Below, piece by piece: positions 42,918-51,618 of a stretch of 64,000 bases of DNA. Origin of the DNA: Hirundichthys speculiger (lineage: Eukaryota; Chordata; Actinopteri; Beloniformes; Exocoetidae). Position 1 is the stretch's first letter. The number at the start of each line of letters is the position of its first letter. Both the position numbers and the translations under genes were made by a program. The DNA lies in the NCBI GenBank assembly GCA_018398805.1, contig JAGFBZ010002548.1, positions 1 to 64,000 on the forward strand. Reading direction: 5' to 3'. The notes under the pieces are model-generated. The model ran no database searches, was not told where the DNA came from, and saw only the letters and a program-made list of their open reading frames with translations.

Positions 42918-43793
42918 TGTGGCCAGAGGAGGTTCTCCTCATCGCCACTATATGGTTTCAATCTACCTTGATTAGTGGGCGGTACACCTATCCTTTAAAA
43001 GCGGAAGTGTGCGGCCAGTCTCCAGCTCTTCCTCTGCTTCCTCGGTGGTGTTTGGTGTGGCCGGGGCTTTGTGTGGTATGGTTGCGTTGGCAGCGAACCA
43101 CACTGTTACGTGTGCTGCTGGATCTGAAGAGGCAGGCTGCGCTGCCAGACGCTGTGTGCGCGCTACGGGGTGCCTGTTCTGGTATGTTGTTTGTCCTTAC
43201 GGTCTCTGCTATTGTTGGCTCCCTGCTGATTCCTGCAATTTTGTTGTAGATTACAGCTGGAATAACGTTTGCATGCGGAATGCCCTTTGCGCATGTCTCA
43301 TTGGGCTCATGCCAACAAAGCGGTACATGTGCTTACACTTCTTTTTCTTTCCCTAAATTCAGATAATCATAAATATATTTATGCTTATTTTAGGACCAGA
43401 TTTTGGGTCAACTAAGCATCAATCCTGGAAAGACTGCTGTCTTGGTTCTCCGGATTTGTTTATCTATCAGTCTGCAGCTGAGTCGCCCTTCTGACACGCT
43501 GAATGCGTTGTCTCGCGGACGTCAGCTGAGCCTTTAAAGGACGCATGTTCTGGCTGGCTAAATGTTTATTTGTTTTTTTTGTTATATTAATTTGTCCAGT
43601 TCCTTTGCATAATTATTTACTTTGCATGTTTTTTTTGTGTGTTTTGTACAGTTTTATTCATTGCTCTTTTGTCCCATCAGGTGCTGAGGGCCCAGGGTGG
43701 CAGTTCAACCAGTGGTGGCGGTGTTTCACAAATCCCTTTTTTTCTTGCTGTGAGTGTGTGTGTGAGTGACGACACGGGTGTTGTGAGGACTCC

Positions 43794-43824
<31 letters not shown>

Positions 43825-44056
43825 TTTAAGCCCCAGCCTTGACATTTTATTTCCTTTTACAGCAATGTTTTCTTTTTTTGTGTGCAAATCCTTTTAATCA
43901 GTTAAATAAAGAATATATTTTTATATGCAAACTGTCTCTGGCCTGTGGCATCCTTGAACCTGTTTTGGGCATTAAGCTGTATTGCTGAATATAGTGTCCA
44001 CGTCAAAATCCTGCTCACGTATTTTGACTATTACTTGTACTTTTCACAATAGTACA
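42918..44056 (+). repeat. Gypsy 5' LTR (~1.14 kb)
   Basis: Starts TGTGGCCAGAGG and ends ATAGTACA. The last ~230 bp (43,825-44,056) are repeated at 48,247-48,478. Contains a 30-base poly(C) at 43,795-43,824 and AATAAAGAATAT as a likely poly(A) signal at about 43,905. Open frames inside it (42,917-43,249, 43,009-43,356) are not genes. Confidence 0.8.
43795..43824 (+). repeat. Poly(C) tract, 30 bases, in LTR
   Basis: Lies exactly where homology with the truncated 3' LTR copy begins. Confidence 0.9.
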
Positions 44057-44059
44057 TTC

Positions 44060-44077
44060 TGGCGTTGTCGGCAGGAT
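44060..44077 (+). promoter_or_regulatory. Primer binding site, tRNA-Ser-like
   Basis: TGGCGTTGTCGGCAGGAT starts three bases after the LTR. It differs from the complement of a tRNA-Ser 3' end at one of 18 positions (recalled tRNA sequence). Confidence 0.7.
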
Positions 44078-44228
44078 GCCATTTTAAAGTGGCCAGAGAC
44101 TTTTTTTTTCTTTCTCCTTTTGTTTTTTTTCTTATGTGGTATGGGTTGTGTCTTTTTTTTTAAATTTTCTTAATTATGCATTTTGCTTGTGGGGAGAACC
44201 AAGACAGCAGTTCTAACTAAGGATCCAT

Positions 44229-44608
44229 CCATCCATTTTCTATACCTGTTTCATCCTTGAAGGGTCACGGGGATCTGCTGGAGCCTATCCCAGCTGTCTA
44301 CGGGCAAAAGGCAGGGGTACACCCTGGACAGGTTGCCAGTCCATTGCAGGGCCACACATATAGACACACAACCATTCACTCCTATGGGCAATTTGGAATT
44401 ATCAATTAACCTGACATGCATGTCTTTGGACTGTGGGAGGAAGCCGGAGTACCCGGAGAAAACCCACGCAGGCACGGGGAGAACATGCAAACTCCACACA
44501 GAAAGGCCCTGAGGTTCAATCCAGGACCCCCCCCCCCTGCCGAGGTTTGAACCAGGAACCTTCTAGATGTGAGGCAACAGTACTAACCACTAAGCCACCG
44601 TGCTGCCT
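44229..44608 (-). mobile_element. tRNA-derived SINE in Gypsy leader
   Basis: Minus-strand head GGCAGCACGGTGGCTTAGTG gives an A box, and GGTTCAAACCTC a B box. The body (CTGTGGGAGGAAGCCGGAGT on the plus strand) and TCCATCCATCCA end are typical of an abundant teleost SINE. A perfect 15-bp duplication TAACTAAGGATCCAT flanks it at 44,214-44,228 and 44,609-44,623. Confidence 0.93.
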
Positions 44609-44657
44609 TAACTAAGGATCCATTTATTTTTTTTTCAGTTTTTTTTCCCTCGTCCTT

Positions 44658-45743
44658 ATGGAGGATGATGTGCAGCAGCTCAGGGAGCTGGTGCAGCAGC
44701 TTAAGGCAGACAACGAGCGCCTTCGTCAGTAGCGGGCTGACCTTCAAGACGGCTCAGCAGGAACTGCCTCCACTTCCTCTGCCCCACCTGGCCAAGCCCC
44801 ACCCACGGAAGGTGCTACAGTTACTACTGAGCATCTGGTTATCATACCAAGAGACCGTAAGTGCCCCATGTTTAATGGTAGGGCTGGCATAGGAATAGCT
44901 GAATGGGTAGAGGATGTTCAAGCATGTATTCGAGCCCGTCACCTCTCAGCTGTAGATGAAGCACTTTTTATTTTTGACCATTTGGAAGGGGAGGCAAAGG
45001 AAGAGATAAAATTCCGTTCTAACGCGGAACAAAGAGATCCAGGAAAGGTTCTTGCCATCTTGCAGGAGCTGTATGGTTGTGCCAAATCTTATGTGACGCT
45101 ACAGCAGGCTTTCTTCTCTCGACACCAACTGGAGGGTGAGACCCTACATGAGTATTCCTTAGCCCTTGTGGCATTAATGGCCGAGATAAAGCACTCTGCA
45201 CCAGATGGGATGCCTAATGCAGATGTTCTCCTTCGAGATCAATTCACTGAACATGTTCTTGATAGCTCTCTTCGACGGGAGCTTAAGCAATTGGTTCGCA
45301 GGAAGCCAACTGCCACCCCATTGGAGCTTCGTAGTGAGGCGATTAGATGGGAGAGGGAGGGGCTTCCAGGAGGTACGAGGGAGCGTAGCCTCTCGTTGCC
45401 CTCAGCTTATGGTCTTCAGTTTGGAGTGCAGGGTTGTGTTCAGCCCACCTCAGATGTCGCTAAACGAGAGCCAGGATTGAGTGACTTAATGACCCTCCTG
45501 CAGCAGCAGCGGGAGCAGCTTAACCAGCTTGCTCAGACTGTAGCCTCTCTGCGAGCTCCCAGCTCAAAATCTCGGTTCGCCCGCAATGGCCCTCCAATCT
45601 GCAGTAGGTGTCAAAAGCCTGGCCACTTGGCATGGGAATGCGATGGTGAGCATGTTCCTCTTTCACGCCACCGCAATGATCCTGTTGCTAGCTTAAACTC
45701 GAATACTAGCCGCTTCCCTCCCACCCATCTGACGGAAAACTGA
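44658..45743 (+). pseudogene. gag: Gypsy gag with one in-frame UAG
   Basis: ATG at 44,658 opens a coiled-coil start (LRELVQQLKADNERLR). UAG at codon 25 (44,730-44,732) interrupts it, and the same frame then runs open for 337 more codons. A capsid-like region (FNGRAGIGIAEWVEDVQACI; LEGETLHEYSLALVALM) leads to one zinc knuckle CSRCQKPGHLAWEC near the end. The ATG at 44,868 would give a 291-codon protein lacking the coil. The overall fold resembles gag-like PNMA-type capsids, a weak inference. Confidence 0.85.
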
Positions 45744-45814
45744 GACCCACTGAGCTGCTGAGTCACAGCTCAGTTGGGGAATCCAGAGGCTCACAGGAAG
45801 TTGCAGCAGCTAAA

Positions 45815-48235
45815 TTGGTTGCCCCTTGTCCAACTGCCCATGTTTTGATGGGGGGAGTTGCGGTCCCTTGTCTGATGGACACTGGTTCCATGGTGTCCAC
45901 TGTGACTGAAAGTTTCTTTCTGGAGCAGTTTGCACCCTGGGGCCATGACCGTCTTAATTCTTGTCACTGGCTACAGCTGCAAGCAGCCAATGGTTTAGCT
46001 ATTCCATATATTGACTACTTGGAACTTGATGTTGAACTTTGTGGGAAAATAATGCCTCGCTGTGGGATACTTGTGATAAAAGATCCCCCTGGTGTTGCGT
46101 CCTCCACCCCAGGAGTCCTGGGGATGAATGTAATCCGCCAGTGTTATCGAGAACTGTTTGGCACATTTGGCCCCTCTCTTTTTGATTCGCCCTGTGTTAC
46201 ACAGGTGCCTGGTCCAGTTCTGGCAGCTTTGCAGACATGCCATCAGTCTGCCTGCCACGTTCCACAGAACCCCACTGGAAGGGTGAGGGTCCGAGGCAAA
46301 AGAGCTGTGCGCATACCAGGTGGGGTGATGAAGTTTGTTGCAAGCATCTGCTCTGAACAGTTCGCTGGCCAAAGTGCACTTTTTGAGCCTCCTGAAACTG
46401 GCCTACCAGCTGGCCTTTTGGCCTCCCCTTCCCTGGTGCGAGTCATTCGGGGTACAGCATACATCCCTGTGGTCAATGTGGGGACAACTGAGGCTCTCTT
46501 GTATCCACAGACTGCCCTGGGCACCTTAGGTGCTGTTGAAGTGATAAGCTTGCCTGCTGGTGTGACAGAGGTGGGGTCTGTTGCCACAGTGGCTTGTCAA
46601 ACTGCTGCCCCTTCAATACCAGACCGGGTAGAGACACTCGACCTGTCAGCATTGACTGAACAGGAACAGATGGACGTTAAGTCCCTGTTACGCCAGTACC
46701 ACACAGTTTTTTCAGCTCATGATGGGGATTTGGGCTGCACCAAACTCCTCTCTCCTGACATTCCATTACTGGATGATATCCCAGTTAGGCAGAGGTATCG
46801 ACGCATTCCCCCATCTGAGTATGAGGGGGTAAAGGCCCATATCAACCAGCTGCTTGAGTCCCAGGTCATTAGGGAGAGTAGTAGTCCCTATGCATCGCCA
46901 ATCGTCTTGGTCCGGAAGAAGGATGGCAGCTTGCGTTTGTGTGTCGACTACCGTCTTCTTAATGGCAAGACCAGAAAAGATGCCTCCCCCCTGCCTCGTA
47001 TTGAGGAGAGCTTGGATGCGCTGTCTGGGGCCTGCTGGTTTTCAACACTAGATCTGGCTAGCGGCTATAATCAGGTCCCTGTGTCAGAACGGGACCGACC
47101 CAAAACCGCCTTTTGCACTCCCTTCGGTCTTTTTGAGTTTAATCGCATGCCTTTTGGCTTGTGTGATGCCCCAAGCAACTTCCAGCGGCTGATGCAGAGG
47201 ATGTTCGGAGACCAGCAAAATCAATCTGTGCTGTTGTATCTTGATGACATTGTTGTCTATTCATCCTCTGTTGAACAGCATTTGCAGCGGCTGGAAATGG
47301 TGCTTGGTCGGTTACAGGCAGAAGGGTTGAAGGCGAAACTTGAAAAGTGTGCGTTTTTCCAACGGGAGGTTGGTTATTTGGGGCATGTGATTTCAAACCA
47401 GGGAGTGGCAACTGACCCCAAAAAGATTGAGGCTGTTGCTAACTGGCAACAGCCCCAGAATGTTTCTGAGCTGCGCTCCTTCTTGGGTTTCGCCAGCTAC
47501 TATCGGCGTTTCGTCGACGGGTTTGCTAAAATAGCCAGTCCTTTGCACCGGTTGGTGGCTCAGCTTGGGGGTTCAAAGGGCAAGAGGAGGCCAGGGCAGG
47601 CTCTAGTGGATGCATGGACTCCTCAATGTAAGGAGAGTTTCAAAACCTTAAAAGCCAGGTTGGTTTCAGCACCAGTGCTAACCTACGCAGATTTCTCACG
47701 CCCCTTCATCTTGGAGATTGATGCCAGCCACAGTGGTTTGGGGGCTGTCCTCTCCCAAGAAACTGAGGATGGGGTGAGACCAGTGGCCTACGCCAGCCGA
47801 GAGTTGCGGCCCACTGAGCGCAACATGTCAAACTACAGTTCCATGAAATTGGAATTTCTTGCGCTCAAGTGGGCCTTGACAGAGAAGTTCCGGGAGTATC
47901 TGTTGGGACATAAGTGTACAGTGTATACAGATAATAACCCATTGAGCCACCTCCAGTCAGCCAAACTGGGAGCCACAGAACAACGGTGGGCCTCCCAACT
48001 GGCAGCCTTCGACTTTGATATAAAGTACCATTCTGGGCGTATCAATCACAATGCGGATGCCCTGTCATGGCAGTACTTACCTGGCTCTCAGCTAGTGTCG
48101 GAGTCTCTGCCTGGCACTCCACTTCCTGTCGCCCTTCAGGTCTCACATCCAAGCTCTGTGGTGCCAGCTAATCAGTCCTCGGTTGCAGCTCTCCCTTCCC
48201 ATTCTACAGCTGACCTCCGCTCCTTACAAGGTTGA
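45815..48235 (+). CDS. pol: Gypsy protease-RT-RNase H, 806 open codons, no integrase
   Basis: Protease active site DTGS at residues 22-25 (LMDTGSMVSTV). RT: STLDLASGYNQVPVSERDRP, MPFGLCDAPSNFQRLM, YLDDIVVY at about 474-481, and the thumb LRSFLGFASYYRRFV. RNase H: LEIDASHSGLGAVLSQ at about 632 and YTDNNPLSHLQ near 705. The frame ends soon after the RNase H (NADALSWQ) with an unrelated Ser/Pro-rich tail. The integrase is absent, so this copy could not integrate its cDNA by itself. All visible catalytic residues of the three enzymes are present. Confidence 0.92.
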   Translation: MVAPCPTAHVLMGGVAVPCLMDTGSMVSTVTESFFLEQFAPWGHDRLNSCHWLQLQAANGLAIPYIDYLELDVELCGKIMPRCGILVIKDPPGVASSTPGVLGMNVIRQCYRELFGTFGPSLFDSPCVTQVPGPVLAALQTCHQSACHVPQNPTGRVRVRGKRAVRIPGGVMKFVASICSEQFAGQSALFEPPETGLPAGLLASPSLVRVIRGTAYIPVVNVGTTEALLYPQTALGTLGAVEVISLPAGVTEVGSVATVACQTAAPSIPDRVETLDLSALTEQEQMDVKSLLRQYHTVFSAHDGDLGCTKLLSPDIPLLDDIPVRQRYRRIPPSEYEGVKAHINQLLESQVIRESSSPYASPIVLVRKKDGSLRLCVDYRLLNGKTRKDASPLPRIEESLDALSGACWFSTLDLASGYNQVPVSERDRPKTAFCTPFGLFEFNRMPFGLCDAPSNFQRLMQRMFGDQQNQSVLLYLDDIVVYSSSVEQHLQRLEMVLGRLQAEGLKAKLEKCAFFQREVGYLGHVISNQGVATDPKKIEAVANWQQPQNVSELRSFLGFASYYRRFVDGFAKIASPLHRLVAQLGGSKGKRRPGQALVDAWTPQCKESFKTLKARLVSAPVLTYADFSRPFILEIDASHSGLGAVLSQETEDGVRPVAYASRELRPTERNMSNYSSMKLEFLALKWALTEKFREYLLGHKCTVYTDNNPLSHLQSAKLGATEQRWASQLAAFDFDIKYHSGRINHNADALSWQYLPGSQLVSESLPGTPLPVALQVSHPSSVVPANQSSVAALPSHSTADLRSLQG

Positions 48236-48246
48236 CTCTGCCACAC

Positions 48247-48478
48247 GGTAAGCCCCAGCCTTGACATTTTATTTCCTTTTACAGCAATGTTTTCTTTTTT
48301 TGTGTGCAAATCCTTTTAATCAGTTAAATAAAGAATATATTTTTATATGCAAACTGTCTCTGGCCTGTGGCATCCTTGAACCTGTTTTGGGCATTAAGCT
48401 GTATTGCTGAATATAGTGTCCACGTCAAAATCCTGCTCACGTATTTTGACTATTACTTGTACTTTTCACAATAGTACA
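48247..48478 (+). repeat. Gypsy 3' LTR remnant
   Basis: Starts TAAGCCCCAGCC and is essentially identical to the end of the 5' LTR (43,825-44,056). The junction with pol lies within about 12 bp upstream. Confidence 0.9.
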
Positions 48479-48554
48479 CTAGCATAAAATATCGTACTAT
48501 ATTCAGGCCAATACGGTAGTAAATATATCTTAAGTCTTTGATTAGAAATTAAAT

Positions 48555-48790
48555 AAAAAATGAAATGAAAAATACTTTATTAATCCCAGAAGGGAAATTC
48601 AACATTGTAGTAAGGTTTTATTTTCAACAATAAATGACAACAATAATAATCAACAGCAATAATAATCAATTAGGATGTCTTGTTGTGGAGGCTGATGGCT
48701 GCTGGCAGGAATGATCTTCTGTATCTTTCCGTCTTGCAATGGACCTGAAGAAGCCTCTCACTGAACACACTCTGTTGTTTGATCACTGTG
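48555..48790 (-). mobile_element. Rex1-type LINE, 3' end, copy 1
   Basis: AAATACTTTATTAATCCCAG and AAGGGAAATTCAACATTG is the reversed Rex1 3' terminus. The adjoining 130 bp (TGTTGTGGAGGCTGATGGCT, CTGAAGAAGCCTCTCACTGA) match the ORF end of the longer Rex1 copy at 50,830-50,960. It runs directly into the minisatellite. Confidence 0.85.
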
Positions 48791-50670
48791 TCATGGAGAG
48801 GGTGTGAAGAGTCCTCCATCATCTTCATGGAGAGGGTGTGAAGAGTCCTTCATAATCTTCATGGAGAGGGTGTGAAGAGTCCTCCATCATCTTCATGGAG
48901 AGGGTGTGAAGAGTCCTCCATCATCTCCATAGAGAGGGTGTGAAGAGTCCTCCATCATCTTCATGGAGAGGGTGTGAAGAGTCCTCCATCATCTTCATGG
49001 AGAGGGTGTGAAGAGTCCCCCATCATCTTCATGGAAAGATTGTGAAGAGTCCTCCATCATCTTCATGGAGAGGGTGTGAAGAGTCTTCCATCATCTTCAT
49101 GGAGAGGGTGTGAAGAGTCCTCCATCATCTTCATGGAGAGGGTGTAAAGAGTCCTTCATCATCTTCATGGAGAGGGTGTGGAGAGTCCTCCATCATCTTC
49201 ATAGAGAGAGTGTGAAGAGTCCTCCATCATCTTCATGGAGAGGGTGTGAAGAGTCCTCCATCATCTTCATGGAGAGGGTGTGAAGAGTCCTCCATCATCT
49301 TCATGGAGAGGGTGTGAAGAGTCTTCCATCATCTTCATAAAGAGGGTGTAAAGAGTCTTCCATCATCTTCATGGAGAGGGTATGAAGAGTCCTCCATCTT
49401 CATGGAGCGGGTGTGAAGAGTCCTTCATCATCTTCATGGAGAGGGTGTGAAGAGTCCTCCATCATCTTCATGGAGAGGGTGTGAAGAGTCCTCCATCATC
49501 TTCATGGAGAGGGTGTGAAGAGTCCTTCATAATCTTCATGGAGAGGGTGTGAAGAGTCCTCCATCACCTCTATGGAGAGGGTGTGAAGAGTCCTCCATCA
49601 TCTTCATGGAGAGGGTATGAAGAGTCTTCCATCATCTTCATGGAGAGGGTGTAAAGAGTCTTCCATCATCTTCACGGAGAGGGTGTGAAGAGTCCTTCAT
49701 AATTTTCACGGAGAGGGTGTGAAGAGTCCTCCATCATCTTCACGGAGACGGTGTGAAGAGTCCTCCATCATCTTCACGGAGAGGGTGTGAAGAGTCCTCC
49801 ATCATCTTCATGGAGAGGGTATAAAGAGTCTTCCATCATCTTCATGGAGAGGGTGTAAAGAGTCTTCCATCATCTTCACGGAGAGGGTGTAAAGAGTCTT
49901 CCATCATCTTCACGGAGAGGGTGTGAAGAGTCCTTCATAATTTTCACGGAGAGGGTGTGAAGAGTCCTCCATCACCTTCATGGAGAGGGTGTGAAGAGTC
50001 CTCCATCATCTTCATGGAGAGGGTGTAAAGAGTCCTTCATAATCTTCATGGAGAGGGTGTGAAGAGTCCTCCATCATCTTCATGGAGAGGGTGTGGAGAG
50101 TCCTCCATCATCTTCATAGAGAGAGTGTGAAGAGTCCTCCATCATCTTCATGGAGAGGGTGTGAAGAGTCCTCCATCAACTCCATAGAGAGGGTGTGAAG
50201 AGTCCTCCATCATCTTCATGGAGAGGGTGTGAAGAGTCCTCCATCATCTTCATGGAGAGGGTGTGAAGAGTCTTCCATCATCTTCATGGAGAGGGTGTAA
50301 AGAGTCTTCCATCATCTTCATGGAGAGGGTGTGAAGAGTCCTCCATCTTCATGGAGAGGGTGTGAAGAGTCCTTCATAATTTTCACGGAGAGGGTGTGAA
50401 GAGTCCTCCATCATCTTCACGGAGACGGTGTGAAGAGTCCTCCATCATCTTCACGGAGAGGGTGTGAAGAGTCTTCGATCATCTTCATGGAGAGGATGTG
50501 AAGAGTCCTCCATCATCTTCATGGAGAGGGTGTGAAGAGTCCTCCATCATCTTCATGAAGAGGGTGTGAAGAGTCCTCCATCATCTTCATGGAGAGGATG
50601 TGAAGAGTTCTCCATTATCTTCATGGAGAGGGTGTGAAGAGTCCTCCATCATCTTCATGGAGAGGATGTG
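48791..50670. repeat. Minisatellite of ~55 units of 34 bp, derived from the Rex1 ORF
   Basis: The unit on the plus strand reads TCATGGAGAGGGTGTGAAGA followed by GTCCTCCATCATCT. The same sequence occurs once in the ordinary Rex1 copy at 50,955-50,990, where it encodes (minus strand) MKMMEDSSHPLH. Variants include AAAGAGTCTTCC units, TTCACGG units and a few units shortened by three bases. 34 is not a multiple of three, so no repeat protein can result. Confidence 0.95.
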
Positions 50671-50692
50671 TTTCCGGCAGCTACAGCAATAA
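50671..50692 (-). repeat. Mag-type Gypsy 3' LTR, piece 1
   Basis: TTTCCGGCAGCTACAGCAAT, then AA, matches 58,561-58,582 in the 5' LTR and continues, after the Rex1 insertion, at 53,950. The preceding ~100 bp of the LTR are missing and the minisatellite abuts instead. Confidence 0.85.
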
Positions 50693-50894
50693 TGAAAATG
50701 AAAAAAAAAAAGAAAAATACTTTATTTATCCCATAAAGGGAAATTCAATGTAGTAAGGGCTCTCTCTCTCTCTCTTTTTTTTTTTTTTTAATATAAAACA
50801 GACAGAAATAATAATAATAATATAATAACAGGTGTTAAGTCTTGTTGTGGAGGCTGATGGCTGCTGGCAGGAATGATCTTCTGTATCTTTCCGT

Positions 50895-51618
50895 CTAGCA
50901 ACGGACCTGAAGAAGCCTCTCACTGAACACACTCTGTTGTTTGATCACTGTGTCGTGGAGAGGGTGTGAAGAGTCCTCCATCATCTTCATCAGCTTGTGC
51001 AGCATTCTTTTTCGAACAATCAGCTCCAGCGGCTCCAGAGTTACACCCAGCACAGATCCAGCTTTTCTGATCAGTTTGTTGATTCTCTTCAGGTCTCTGG
51101 TTCTGGTTCTGCTGCCCCACCAGATGGCTGCAAAGCTGATTGCACTTTCCACAACAGACCTATAGAAGATGTGCAACATCTTGGTGCAGACATTAAAAGA
51201 TCTCAACTTTCTTAAAAAGTAGAGTCTGCTCTGACCTTTCTTGAAGATGTATTCTGTGTTGCATTTCCACTCTAGTCTGTTGTCAAGCTGAACTCCAAGA
51301 TACTTGTATTCCTCCACCACCTCCACCTCCTTTCCCAGGATGGAAACACTGCTGTGTTGATTCTTGCTCCTCCTGAAGTCGACAATCATCTGGAGATGAG
51401 CAAGTTTTGCTGGTATTTAATACGAGATGATTGTTACTACACCATTTCACAAACTGACAGATCAGTTCTTTGTACTTCTTGTCCGTTGCTGATACACCCA
51501 ACAACTGCAGAGTCATCAGAGTATTTCTGCAGATGACAGGACTCAGAGTTGTACTGGAAGTCAGAGGTGTAGAGCGTGAAGAGAAATGGTGAGAGAACAG
51601 TTCCTTGTGGTGCTCCAA
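50895..51618 (-). pseudogene. Rex1 ORF2 C-terminal part, frameshifted
   Basis: The 50,895-51,389 frame has KYLGVQLDNRLEWKCNTEYI, LYFLRKLRSFNVCTKMLHIF and MLHKLMKMMEDSSHPLHDTV, the end of Rex1-like proteins. It is out of frame with the RT upstream. A short window (51,390-51,450) in another frame carries WCSNNHLVLNTSKT. Confidence 0.85.

Larger units (their letters stand above)
42918..48478 (+). mobile_element. Ty3/Gypsy retrotransposon lacking integrase
   Basis: Plus-strand element: 5' LTR 42,918-44,056, primer site 44,060-44,077, leader with a SINE insertion, gag, protease-RT-RNase H, then an abrupt join to the last ~230 bp of the 3' LTR. The integrase and most of the 3' LTR are deleted. Flanks CTAG match. 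Confidence 0.88.

Noticed and set aside
43009..43356. 115-codon frame with several cysteines
   Set aside because: Lies within the 5' LTR of the Gypsy element; hydrophobic, cysteine-rich composition but no homologue recognised.
44658..45743. Domesticated PNMA-like host gene
   Set aside because: It is inside an element with matching LTR, primer site and pol, and has a premature UAG, so it is a retrotransposon gag.
48791..50670. CRISPR array
   Set aside because: The units are contiguous 34-bp tandem repeats without unique spacers, in a eukaryotic genome, and derive from a LINE ORF.
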